Assembly (NCBI GenBank): GCA_964470915.1
Contig: CAYYEM010000029.1
Location: 1 to 21,321, forward strand
Direction of reading: 5' to 3'
DNA length: 21,321 nt
DNA from: CAYPXN01 sp964470915
GTDB lineage: Bacteria; UBA10199; JADFYH01
Shown one piece after another: positions 1 through 7,167 of this stretch. Positions within the stretch are counted from its first letter, which is position 1. Each line of letters starts with the position of its first letter. A model generated the notes under the pieces. The model saw only the letters and a program-made list of their open reading frames with translations, did not search any database and had not been told where the DNA came from. Both the position numbers and the translations under genes were made by a program.

Positions 1-585
1 GATGCAAAAATTTCTGGCGAAGTGATTTTAGATGGAGAAAATATTTATAACTCTAAAATAGATCCTGTGTTGGTGCGCCGAAAAGTAGGAATGGTTTTTC
101 AAAAACCCAATCCTTTTCCAACCCTTTCGATTTATGACAATGTGATTGCGGGTCTCAAGTTTGGAGGAGGTCTCAATCGAAAAACTTCAGATGAAGTGGT
201 GGAACGTTGCTTGAAGATGTCAGCTTTATGGGATGAAGTAAAAGACAACCTTCATCATTCTGGTATTTCTCTTTCAGGAGGGCAGCAACAGCGCTTGTGC
301 ATTGCTCGTGCTTTAGCTGTTAATCCTGAAATTTTGCTTATGGACGAACCTTGTTCTGCATTAGATCCTATTTCTACAGCTCGTGTGGAGGAGTTGATTG
401 ATAAGCTGAAGAAAGATTTTACCATTGTGATTGTGACACACAATATGCAGCAAGCAGCTCGAGTCTCAGATAAAACAGCTTTTATGCTAAATGGAAAATT
501 GATTGAATATAATGATACAACTCTTATTTTTAAGAAACCCACATCTCAACTGACAGAAGATTATATTACAGGAAGGTTTGGCTGA
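1..585 (+). CDS. pstB: Phosphate ABC transporter ATP-binding protein PstB (5' end outside window)
   Basis: This is the ATPase of the high-affinity phosphate importer PstSCAB, working on the cytoplasmic face of the inner membrane. The reading frame is open to the first base of the window, so the start and the Walker A loop lie upstream; an in-frame GTG at 22 is not the real start. Visible are the Q-loop in VFQKPNPFPTLSIYDN, the ABC signature SLSGGQQQRLCIARALA, the Walker B region LLMDEPCSALDP and the switch histidine in VTHNMQQAARVSD. The FQKPNPFP segment and the PCSALDP variant are characteristic of PstB within the ABC ATPases. phoU follows 75 bases later, the usual end of a pst operon, so pstSCA probably lie just upstream. 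Family assignment is secure. Confidence 0.96.
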   Translation, partial: DAKISGEVILDGENIYNSKIDPVLVRRKVGMVFQKPNPFPTLSIYDNVIAGLKFGGGLNRKTSDEVVERCLKMSALWDEVKDNLHHSGISLSGGQQQRLCIARALAVNPEILLMDEPCSALDPISTARVEELIDKLKKDFTIVIVTHNMQQAARVSDKTAFMLNGKLIEYNDTTLIFKKPTSQLTEDYITGRFG

Positions 586-660
586 GATAAACCTTTTATA
601 ATTTGATTTTATGCTTGTGAAAAAGGGTACCCGCAGAGTGAATGAAAAGAAGGAGAATTT

Positions 661-1329
661 ATGGAGCATACTTCTAGAAATTATGAACATGAATTAAAGG
701 ATTTGCGCGATAAGATTTTATTGGCTGGTGGCAAGGTTGAAGAAATGATTGCCAATGCAATGAAGGCACTTATTCAATCTGAATCTAAAACAGCACAGGA
801 TGTAATTATTTCAGATCATGAAATGAATACGCTTGAAAAAGAAATTGATGATCTTTGTTTTAATATATTAGCTCGTCGACAGCCAACAGCATCTGATTTG
901 AGATTCATTATCACTGCCTTGAAAATTATTACCGATTTGGAACGAATCGGAGATTTGGGAGTGAATATTGCGGAGCGAACCCTTGAATTACTGGATGAAA
1001 CCCCTCTGAAGCCCTATGTGCATTTGCCGATTCTTTCGAATATGTCCCAGAAAATGGTAAAAGATGCTTTGGATTCTTTTGTGACGATGGATGTAAATTT
1101 AGCGAGAGAAGTGTTAACTCGAGATGATGCAGTCGATGAGTTGACTAAGAAAATCCACAATGAACTACTTGAGTTAATGAAAGAAGATCCTCAAAATATT
1201 TCACGGGGTGTTCGTTTGATTTCCGTTACGAAATATCTTGAACGCATTGCGGATCACGCTACCAATGTAGCAGAGATGGTGTTGTTTTTGATAAAGGGAG
1301 AAGATGTAAGGCATTTAGCTCAAGTATGA
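661..1329 (+). CDS. phoU: Phosphate signalling and transport regulator PhoU
   Basis: PhoU links the Pst transporter to the PhoR/PhoB two-component system and restrains phosphate uptake; it is a soluble all-helical protein bound to the membrane complex. The 222-residue length is typical. The internal duplication of the family is visible: DLERIGDLGVNIAE (residues 92-105) matches YLERIADHATNVAE (192-205), and these carry the acidic and Asn residues of the metal-cluster motifs. The ATG at 661 is preceded by AGGAG about six bases upstream, which decides the start. The stop codon overlaps the next start as ATGA, so phoU is translationally coupled to the aquaporin gene. Placement after pstB supports the call. 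Confidence 0.96.
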   Translation: MEHTSRNYEHELKDLRDKILLAGGKVEEMIANAMKALIQSESKTAQDVIISDHEMNTLEKEIDDLCFNILARRQPTASDLRFIITALKIITDLERIGDLGVNIAERTLELLDETPLKPYVHLPILSNMSQKMVKDALDSFVTMDVNLAREVLTRDDAVDELTKKIHNELLELMKEDPQNISRGVRLISVTKYLERIADHATNVAEMVLFLIKGEDVRHLAQV

Positions 1330-1982
1330 AAAAATACTTTGCAGAATTTTTTGGTACTTTTGCCCTCATCTTTGCTGGTTGTGGCGCCATTGTAGTGAAT
1401 CAAATTAATCCAGGCAGTGTGGGTTCTGTGGGAATTTCCCTCACTTTTGGATTTGTCGTGATGGCAATGATATATTCAGTGGGAGATGTTTCGGGTGCCC
1501 ATTTTAACCCAGCAGTCAGTTTTGGCTTTTGGAGAGCAGGGCGTTTGTCTTTCAAAGAAATGAATGCTTATGCTTTGAGTCAATGTTTAGGTGCAATTTT
1601 AGCAGCTGTACTATTAAGGTTTTTATTTCCACAGAGTCAAACATTGGGCACTACTTTTCCTGCGACTGGATTTTTGATTCAAGCTTTTGTGTTAGAAGTC
1701 GTGATGACTTGTTTTTTGATGTTTGTAATTCTTTCGGTTTCGACGGGTGCAAAAGAAAAGGGTCTGATGGCAGGTTTGGCGATAGGCGTTACGGTGGCTT
1801 TGGAAGCCATGTTTGGAGGGCCTATCTCCGGAGCTTCTATGAACCCTGCTAGATCTTTAGGTCCCGCTTTAATTAGCGGTCATTTAGAATATTTATGGAT
1901 TTATCTCACAGCTCCTTTTTTAGGTAGTTTGTTAGCAGTGTTTGCATGTAAGTGTAGTCAAAGTGAAGGATGTTGTAAATGA
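1326..1982 (+). CDS. MIP-family aquaporin, NIP/AqpN-like, probable arsenite channel
   Basis: This 218-residue channel of the major intrinsic protein family has both NPA boxes: HFNPAV with N61-A63 and SMNPARS with N173-A175 and R176. Counting without gaps against E. coli AqpZ, the selectivity-filter positions are F41, A161, A170 and R176; the His and Thr of AqpZ are both Ala, giving a wider, less water-specific pore. The GPISGASMNPARSLGPA segment resembles plant NIPs and bacterial AqpN. The C-terminus is cysteine-rich (FACKCSQSEGCCK, four Cys). The gene starts inside the phoU stop (ATGA) and lies just before arsC. Known AqpS-type channels in ars operons release arsenite made by ArsC, so that role is inferred here; glycerol or another small neutral solute is the alternative. 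Confidence 0.88.
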   Translation: MKKYFAEFFGTFALIFAGCGAIVVNQINPGSVGSVGISLTFGFVVMAMIYSVGDVSGAHFNPAVSFGFWRAGRLSFKEMNAYALSQCLGAILAAVLLRFLFPQSQTLGTTFPATGFLIQAFVLEVVMTCFLMFVILSVSTGAKEKGLMAGLAIGVTVALEAMFGGPISGASMNPARSLGPALISGHLEYLWIYLTAPFLGSLLAVFACKCSQSEGCCK

Positions 1983-1985
1983 GAG

Positions 1986-2013
1986 GTAGGGGCAATTCAT
2001 GAATTGCCCCTAC
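1986..2013. repeat. 28-bp perfect palindrome (GTAGGGGC family)
   Basis: GTAGGGGCAATTCA is followed directly by its exact reverse complement, with no loop. It fills the gap between the aquaporin stop and arsC. Its ends (GTAGGGGC/GCCCCTAC) recur in the hairpin at 15767-15789, so it appears to be a dispersed repeat family. It contains an ATG in frame with arsC, but that ATG is repeat-derived and is probably not used. Confidence 0.8.
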
Positions 2014-2025
2014 GGTAAAAATTTT

Positions 2026-2415
2026 ATGAAAAAAAACATTCTTTTTGTTTGTATAGAAAATTCCTGTCGTTCCCAAATGGCGGAAGCTTTTGCGAAGATG
2101 CATGGCACTGAAAAAGTAAAGGCTTACAGCTCGGGTTCAAAGCCTTCCGGCATAGTAAATCCTAAAGCGATCGAATCGATGAAAGAGCTAGGTTATGATC
2201 TTTCCAAGCATGATTCGAAATCTCTTCAGCAAATTCCTCAAATTGAATATGATGCAGTCATTACAATGGGTTGCGGTGATGAATGTCCCTTTGTAAGGTC
2301 TCAATTTCGGGAAGATTGGAAAATTCCAGATCCCAAAAACTTGTCGCTGGACGAATTCAAAAAAGTGCGAGATGAAATTGAGAAGAAGGTGAAATACCTT
2401 CTTTCTCAATTATGA
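2026..2415 (+). CDS. arsC: Arsenate reductase, low-molecular-weight phosphatase type
   Basis: This enzyme reduces arsenate to arsenite in the cytoplasm using a thiol cascade. The 129-residue protein begins MKKNILFVC and has the phosphatase-fold P-loop CIENSCRS, with C9 as nucleophile and R15 as anion-binding residue. Two more cysteines lie in MGCGDECP (C83, C87), where the redox pair of thioredoxin-linked ArsC sits, and the DP of the acid loop is at 102-103. I start it at the ATG at 2026, because the upstream in-frame ATG at 1999 lies in a palindromic repeat and would add nine unrelated residues; no strong ribosome binding site marks either. It overlaps the amidohydrolase by four bases. A protein tyrosine phosphatase is less likely given the paired cysteines. 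Confidence 0.9.
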   Translation: MKKNILFVCIENSCRSQMAEAFAKMHGTEKVKAYSSGSKPSGIVNPKAIESMKELGYDLSKHDSKSLQQIPQIEYDAVITMGCGDECPFVRSQFREDWKIPDPKNLSLDEFKKVRDEIEKKVKYLLSQL

Positions 2416-3257
2416 AACTCATCGACTTCCATACTCATTTGTTTCCCAATAAACTCCTCGATGCCATTTGGAACTGGTTTGAGCGGAATGATTGGCCCAT
2501 TGAATATAAAAAGTATGTGGAAGATCTCGTTCCAATTTTGAAAAAAGAAGGGGTAGAGCGCTGTGTTCATCTTCATTATCCACACAAAGAAGGCATGAGC
2601 GAATCGTTAAATCATTGGGCGCATGAACTAGAAAAGAAATATCCTGATTTTGTCATTCCCTTTGGGAGTGTGCATCCCGACGATCAAAATTCTGAAAAAA
2701 TTCTTCGTCAATGTTTTGAAGATTATCAAATGAAGGGTTTGAAAATTCATTGCCATGTTCAGAAAGTAGCCCCGGATGATCCGCGCATGATTCCTGTTTA
2801 TGAGATGTGTGAAGCCTATCAAAAAATTCTTCTCATGCATTGTGGAACAGGTCCGCATTTTAAAGATAAAACCGATACAGCTTATGGTTATGATGTGGGG
2901 ACGGTGAGTGGTGTGAGAAAGTTTGAAAAAATAATTAAGAAATATTCTCACATGATTTTTGTGGTGCCCCATCTGGGTTATGAAGAAGTAGACGAGTTTT
3001 TTGAAATACTTCCTGATTATCCAAATTTGTATTTGGATACTACCATGACCTTGGCAAAATATTTTCCAGAGATGGTGAATCCTGAAAAAATCGCCCAGCA
3101 TGCTGATCGTCTGATTTTCGGGACCGATTTTCCTAATATTCCCTACGAATGGAACCGTGAAAAAAATAATCTTCTGGGGATGAAAATCGGACAAGAAAAT
3201 GAGGAGAAGATTTTTTATAAAAATGCTGTGAAACTTTTAGGTCTTTTTTCTTTTTAA
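2412..3257 (+). CDS. Metal-dependent amidohydrolase (amidohydrolase 2 family)
   Basis: A 281-residue TIM-barrel metallohydrolase. It begins with the metal-binding HxH in DFHTHLFP (H7, H9), followed by further candidate ligands at H143 (LLMHCGTGPH), H187 (VVPHLGY) and the conserved Asp of FGTDFPN (D239). This pattern fits the amidohydrolase-related group that includes aminocarboxymuconate-semialdehyde decarboxylase and resorcylate decarboxylase-like enzymes; the substrate cannot be read from sequence. Its ATG overlaps the arsC stop (ATGA), so it is co-translated with arsC, and its last 21 bases overlap the 3' end of the convergent permease gene. No signal peptide is seen, so it is cytoplasmic. 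A link to arsenic chemistry is speculative. Confidence 0.85.
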   Translation: MKLIDFHTHLFPNKLLDAIWNWFERNDWPIEYKKYVEDLVPILKKEGVERCVHLHYPHKEGMSESLNHWAHELEKKYPDFVIPFGSVHPDDQNSEKILRQCFEDYQMKGLKIHCHVQKVAPDDPRMIPVYEMCEAYQKILLMHCGTGPHFKDKTDTAYGYDVGTVSGVRKFEKIIKKYSHMIFVVPHLGYEEVDEFFEILPDYPNLYLDTTMTLAKYFPEMVNPEKIAQHADRLIFGTDFPNIPYEWNREKNNLLGMKIGQENEEKIFYKNAVKLLGLFSF

Positions 3258-4052
3258 ACTTTTCAAGCCAAAAGCCAAAATCAACAAAACTCCAAACATC
3301 GTCACAATGCTGGGTCCCGTAGGGAGATCCCAGAAAAATGAAGCAGCGATACCTGCGATACTGGTGATAGCACCTAGGGCCCATCCCAAGAAAACTCTTC
3401 GTCTCAGATCTTGGAAAAAAAGCATGGCAGCACAAGCGGGCACGATGAGAAAGGCGAAAACTAATAAAATCCCACCGATTTGAACAGAACTCGTGATGAC
3501 CAATCCAAAGGAAAGATAGAAAAAAAGATCCCAAGCCCAGACTTTTAAACCTTGTTTTCTGGCTTCTTGGGGATTGCTTGAAACCAAGAGCATTTTTTTG
3601 CGATAAAAATAATGAAGAATTCCCAGTGCACTATAGATTAGAAATGTTTTAATAATTTGTGTCCAAGAAACCCACAAAATATTTCCTGAAAGAATATATT
3701 TTAAGTGCTCCGATCCATGAGGGCTTTTATCAGCCAGGAGAATTCCCAAAGCAGAACTGACGACGAAAGAAATTCCAATAATAGCTTCTTGGGGAATTTG
3801 TTCATCTCTAAAAAAAGAAAAAAACAGGCCTGCAAGAAATGTAAAACCGAGTCCAAAAAAATAGCTAGTCTGACTTTCAGGTTCAAAACCTATTAGAAAT
3901 GAGATCGTCATTCCGAGAGCCGCCATTTGTGCGAGAGCAAGGTCCACAAAAATAACACCCCGACTCACAACGTGAATACCAAGATAGGTATGAATTCCTG
4001 TGAGGACTAGACAAGCGAGTAGTGCTGGAAGTAAAAAGAGAAGTTCATTCAT
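3237..4052 (-). CDS. znuB: Zinc/manganese-type ABC transporter permease (ABC-3 family)
   Basis: This is the inner-membrane channel subunit of a metal ABC importer. The 271-residue length and run of about eight hydrophobic segments fit the ABC-3 (ZnuB/MntB/TroC) family. Family features are HVVSRGVIFVDLALAQMAALG near the N-terminus, the Glu-Ala-Ile-Ile-Gly segment near residue 90 and the ILSGNILWVSW region. The start overlaps the stop of the binding-protein gene by four bases (ATGA), so the two are coupled. No ATPase gene follows: the next gene is convergent and overlaps the end. The symbol is given by family; zinc rather than manganese is inferred from the partner protein. Confidence 0.88.
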   Translation of the reverse strand: MNELLFLLPALLACLVLTGIHTYLGIHVVSRGVIFVDLALAQMAALGMTISFLIGFEPESQTSYFFGLGFTFLAGLFFSFFRDEQIPQEAIIGISFVVSSALGILLADKSPHGSEHLKYILSGNILWVSWTQIIKTFLIYSALGILHYFYRKKMLLVSSNPQEARKQGLKVWAWDLFFYLSFGLVITSSVQIGGILLVFAFLIVPACAAMLFFQDLRRRVFLGWALGAITSIAGIAASFFWDLPTGPSIVTMFGVLLILAFGLKSLKRKKT

Positions 4053-4945
4053 AAAGCCCCCTTGATTTGAGTCACTAAAAATTCAAACAATTCTTCATAG
4101 GTTTTGATATTTGGTTCTCCGCCTACTGAAGTAGGAAGGATTAAAAGTTTAGCTCCCGTTTTTTCAGACACTTGTTTAGAAGCTTTTGGGTCATAATAAT
4201 TTTCGGTGATAATGAGCGGAATTGACTCGCGTTTAATCAGATCTATCAGCGATAACAGATGGCCTGGGCTGGGCGGAATTCCAGGCTTGGGTTCAACATA
4301 TCCCGCAACTTGTAAGCCTGCCCAATGGACAAAATAAGAAAAACTTTTGTGATGAGTGATGATTTTTCTTCCGCGAATAGAAGCGAGTTGTTTACTCCAA
4401 GCATCAATTTTATTTTTGAGTTGGCTTTGAAAGGCTTGTTGGTTTTGCGTATATTGGGCAGCGTTTGCCGGATCGAGTTCTCCTAGCTTTTTACTGATAC
4501 GGTAAGAAATATAAAGGGCGTTGCGCGGATCGAGCCAGTAATGAGGATTTCCGTTGGGATGCACATCTCCCATTGATCGATCAACTTGTCCTGTAGGAAT
4601 TTCTAAAATCTCCAATCCTTCTGAGGCGTTGAGGTAACCCTTTTGCCCTGCTTGGATTTTAGGGTTACGCGATTGTGTCATCACGAGAGGTAGCCAGCCT
4701 GATTCCAAATCAAGTCCAACATCGATGAGTAGATCGGCTTGATTTAACATGACAGCATAACTGGGTTTTGCTTCCAAAAAATGAGGATCTTGATCTCCCC
4801 GTGCGATACTTTTGATGTCGACCAAATCTTTGCCAACCGATTGCACTAGTGAGGCAAGATCTGGAATCGTAGTCACCACTTTGAGTTTAGCAAAAGCATT
4901 CAAAGGTATCAGAAGTAAAGAAAGTAAAAGTAAAAAATGTTTCAT
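4049..4945 (-). CDS. znuA: Metal-binding periplasmic protein, ZnuA-like (cluster A-I)
   Basis: This 298-residue solute-binding protein delivers metal to the ABC permease. It starts with a signal peptide (MKHFLLLLSLLLIPLNAFA, residues 1-19). Candidate metal ligands are H55 in DQDPHFLEAKP, H135 in NPHYWLDP and H199 in THHKSFSYF. A third His here, where manganese-type proteins carry Glu, favours zinc. There is no long His/Asp-rich loop between the first two ligands; only a short HPNGNPH stretch. GGAG stands about six bases before the ATG. The permease follows with a four-base overlap and the porin precedes by 15 bases, so the three are one operon. Confidence 0.88.
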   Translation of the reverse strand: MKHFLLLLSLLLIPLNAFAKLKVVTTIPDLASLVQSVGKDLVDIKSIARGDQDPHFLEAKPSYAVMLNQADLLIDVGLDLESGWLPLVMTQSRNPKIQAGQKGYLNASEGLEILEIPTGQVDRSMGDVHPNGNPHYWLDPRNALYISYRISKKLGELDPANAAQYTQNQQAFQSQLKNKIDAWSKQLASIRGRKIITHHKSFSYFVHWAGLQVAGYVEPKPGIPPSPGHLLSLIDLIKRESIPLIITENYYDPKASKQVSEKTGAKLLILPTSVGGEPNIKTYEELFEFLVTQIKGAL

Positions 4946-4960
4946 AAAATCTCCGCTTCA

Positions 4961-6304
4961 TTAAAACGCATGTACACCATGTGCACCCAGCGTAAACATT
5001 AATTGTAGAATGACCGCATTGGTCCAGTCTTCACCTGAAATTTTATCTGCTTCGTATTGTAAGCGAATTTGAGAAAATTCAGTGGGGTTAAATGCAATGG
5101 CAGGGGTTAATCTTAATTCACGAGTTTGCAGGCCTTGTGGAATTCCCATTTGATCGTAGCGAAAAGCTGCATGCCAACGCTTGAAAAACTGAAAATCCAG
5201 ATAACTATAGAGGCCTCCATCAGAAATGTGTCCTCCAGGAACTTGCATTTGCCGACCTATATATTCTGTTTGCCAGGCGAGGCTGGTTCTCGCGGAAGCT
5301 TTCCATTTTAAATAAAGATCTCCGCCGTAAAGAGCCGTGTAATTTCCAGGAGACGTATCATTATATCCCCAGGCAAAGGAGCCTCCTAAAAGAAGAGTCA
5401 GAGTATCAGTCAAGTCGAAGCTTGAGCTAAGTCGTCCTTGATAAAGAAAATCTTTTTTCTGAGATCCGCCAAAGCTGGTAGAATTATCTCCATTGGTAAA
5501 GCTTCCTTGAAACTGGAGGAAAAAGGGAGTGGGGAAAAGATAAGAAAGTTCCAAGCCTGCCTCAGCAAGACCGTCCGCTCCCAAAAGATATTTATTTGCG
5601 AGAGTATTATCAGCAAAAGTCCAGCTATGGAGATGTTTTGGATTTTGACGACCGAAAGGCAGTAACATAATTCCACCCTTAAATTGTAAACCTTTAGGTA
5701 AGCCGCCTTGGGTAGTGAAATAGGCTTCTTCTATTTCTACCCCTTCTTCACTAAAGCTCAAATAAGCATCATAACGAAAATAAGGATCCACAGCGCCTTT
5801 GAAGGCGAGTTCAAGTTCTTGAAAAGTAAAACCAGTGCGGGCTGGATCAGAGCCAACGGGGCCTGTTAAGGCTCCGCCAGGTTCACGTTCGAAATAAGCA
5901 CCTGCTAGAATGCCTGTAGCACTGATGTCTGGAAGAATTTTTGCGACTTTACTATTTCCAATGGGATACTTCCAAAATCCTACTTGGCGAGTATTGGAGT
6001 TTTCGCTTGGAGGAGTTTGAGCGACCTCACTCACTCCAGAATTTGAATTTGGAAGAGCAGGAGTTGCTAAGGGTGCCTCCACAATTTTTGAATTTGTCTT
6101 TTGTTTTACATTTTTTGACTGAGAATGAGACAAGTCTTCAATTTTTTTATTTTGAGATTCAACGACTTGCTTTAAATCATTTACAGTTTGCTTGAGTTCT
6201 TGAATTTCCTTTTTCATATCTTCCATATCTCCAGCATAGCTAAGCGGCAGAGATGAAAAAAAGATGAAATAGGCCGTTATGATTTTATAAATAAAACGAC
6301 GCAT
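4961..6304 (-). CDS. Outer-membrane porin with N-terminal coiled coil (OprO/P-like)
   Basis: A predicted outer-membrane beta-barrel of about 447 residues. A signal peptide ends near SYAGD, then comes a heptad-rich coiled coil (MEDMKKEIQELKQTV and onward, about 40 residues) and a Ser/Pro linker, then alternating barrel strands ending LMFTLGAHGVHAF with a terminal Phe, the usual outer-membrane insertion signal. The segment LPFGRQNPKHLHSWTFAD resembles phosphate-selective-porin-like proteins. An ATG at 6319 is possible, but the GAGAGGA overlapping it is a good ribosome binding site for the ATG at 6304. It is the second gene of the minus-strand metal operon, so passage of metal ions or chelates across the outer membrane is inferred. 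Confidence 0.82.
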   Translation of the reverse strand: MRRFIYKIITAYFIFFSSLPLSYAGDMEDMKKEIQELKQTVNDLKQVVESQNKKIEDLSHSQSKNVKQKTNSKIVEAPLATPALPNSNSGVSEVAQTPPSENSNTRQVGFWKYPIGNSKVAKILPDISATGILAGAYFEREPGGALTGPVGSDPARTGFTFQELELAFKGAVDPYFRYDAYLSFSEEGVEIEEAYFTTQGGLPKGLQFKGGIMLLPFGRQNPKHLHSWTFADNTLANKYLLGADGLAEAGLELSYLFPTPFFLQFQGSFTNGDNSTSFGGSQKKDFLYQGRLSSSFDLTDTLTLLLGGSFAWGYNDTSPGNYTALYGGDLYLKWKASARTSLAWQTEYIGRQMQVPGGHISDGGLYSYLDFQFFKRWHAAFRYDQMGIPQGLQTRELRLTPAIAFNPTEFSQIRLQYEADKISGEDWTNAVILQLMFTLGAHGVHAF

Positions 6305-6350
6305 AATAATTCCTCTCATTTCAAAATTTAAATGAATGATAAATGGGGGA

Positions 6351-6641
6351 TTAAATGCTTATTGGAGGGGCACGACTGAGTGACGAAAAGAAAAAATGAG
6401 ATGAAGAAACTTCTGGAGAGCTAAGAATGACTCTTTCTTCTGATTTAAAATGTAAAACTTGGCTACTAGATGGATTGAGCCCTTGTTTTTGTAATGAATG
6501 GGAAAGCTGGCAGATAGAACAATTTTCTTTTTCAGGGTTTTGGTTTTTTTGAGGATGGGCATGGGCGCTGCAAAAAAGCAGAAATGCCAAAAATAAGCCA
6601 ACCAAGCTGCTGGAAAGTACTTTTTTGTGGCTTTTAAACAT
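6351..6641 (-). CDS. Small exported Cys/His protein, unknown function
   Basis: A 96-residue protein with a clear signal peptide ending CSAHAH, so its mature part is periplasmic. Just after the cleavage site it has an HPQKNQNPEKENC stretch and CSICQLSH, a CxxC plus His motif that could bind a metal; the C-terminus ends RAPPISI. The layout recalls DUF2946-like proteins found near metal transporters, but I do not recognise it with certainty. An upstream GTG at 6650 is in frame, but AGAGG placed about eight bases before the ATG at 6641 favours the shorter form. It leads the minus-strand operon with the porin 46 bases downstream, which suggests a role in metal capture or sensing. Confidence 0.68.
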   Translation of the reverse strand: MFKSHKKVLSSSLVGLFLAFLLFCSAHAHPQKNQNPEKENCSICQLSHSLQKQGLNPSSSQVLHFKSEERVILSSPEVSSSHFFFSSLSRAPPISI

Positions 6642-6651
6642 ACTGAACACC

Positions 6652-6679
6652 TCTATATGAAGCTTAAAGATATTGTCAA
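6652..6679 (-). promoter_or_regulatory. Candidate sigma-70-type promoter for the metal operon
   Basis: On the minus strand TTGACA (6679-6674) is followed after 16 bases by TATAGA (6657-6652). The -35 is a perfect match and the -10 matches four of six. The difficulty is that the predicted start of transcription would fall only a few bases before the ATG at 6641, leaving almost no leader and removing the ribosome binding site. It is a candidate only. Confidence 0.3.
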
Positions 6680-6698
6680 TTTGTTAAAACCATGATTT

Positions 6699-6720
6699 GG
6701 CTCATATTAGGCTCTATTAA
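6699..6720. repeat. Imperfect tandem 11-bp repeat in divergent intergenic region
   Basis: GGCTCATATTA is followed immediately by GGCTCTATTAA. The 11-base spacing equals about one helical turn, and the pair lies between two divergent exported-protein genes, so it could be a regulator site. It does not look like a palindromic Zur or Fur box. Confidence 0.35.
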
Positions 6721-6742
6721 GTTTTTATATGGGAAATAAATA

Positions 6743-7114
6743 ATGTTTTGTTTAAGACGTAAAGTGTTTGTAGCTTTTTTGTTTGTGCTGATTAGCATGG
6801 GGCAAGGTTTTGCTTTGAGCTATGTGATTAATCAGCCTCAGTTGAAAGATCTTCAGATAAATGAAGGAATACGTGCAGTGCCCGCCCATCTTTTGATTTG
6901 CGGCCGTGGTTTTCAAAAAATACTGCGTGAAAATCCAAAGCCCCATCAAAAAAGTCATGAAGAATTATTCAGTTTGAGAAGTGATCCTTTTATGCCTGTT
7001 TTTTACTTTTCTCCTTTACCTGTAATGGAAACTGTAAGTGTATTTTTAGAATTTTTTTTGATTCCAGAATGGAAAGCTTCTCCTCCTGATAAACCTCCAA
7101 GGTTTTTTTCTTAA
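6743..7114 (+). CDS. Small exported protein, unknown function
   Basis: A 123-residue protein with a signal peptide (basic MFCLRRK, hydrophobic core, likely cleavage near GFALS). The mature part has one Cys (LLICGRG), a small His cluster (PKPHQKSHEE) and a hydrophobic stretch near residues 85-107, and ends SPPDKPPRFFS. I do not recognise the family. It is divergent from the Cys/His protein gene and precedes an outer-membrane protein gene, so it may share their regulation. The start ATG has only a weak GGGA upstream. The basic plus proline-rich tail resembles that of the divergent neighbour (RAPPISI), a loose similarity at most. Confidence 0.6.
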   Translation: MFCLRRKVFVAFLFVLISMGQGFALSYVINQPQLKDLQINEGIRAVPAHLLICGRGFQKILRENPKPHQKSHEELFSLRSDPFMPVFYFSPLPVMETVSVFLEFFLIPEWKASPPDKPPRFFS

Positions 7115-7167
7115 TATTTTTTTCTGATTTCAAAACAAATAAATATTTTTCTTGAAAGGAGAAAGCG

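Noticed and set aside
1999..2025. Longer ArsC start at 1999
   Set aside because: The ATG lies within a perfect palindromic repeat and would place nine non-homologous residues before the conserved MKKNILFVC start.
2628..3194. 188-residue antisense frame within the amidohydrolase gene
   Set aside because: Its composition (Phe, His and Ile runs) is that of a shadow of the coding strand, and the sense gene has clear catalytic motifs.
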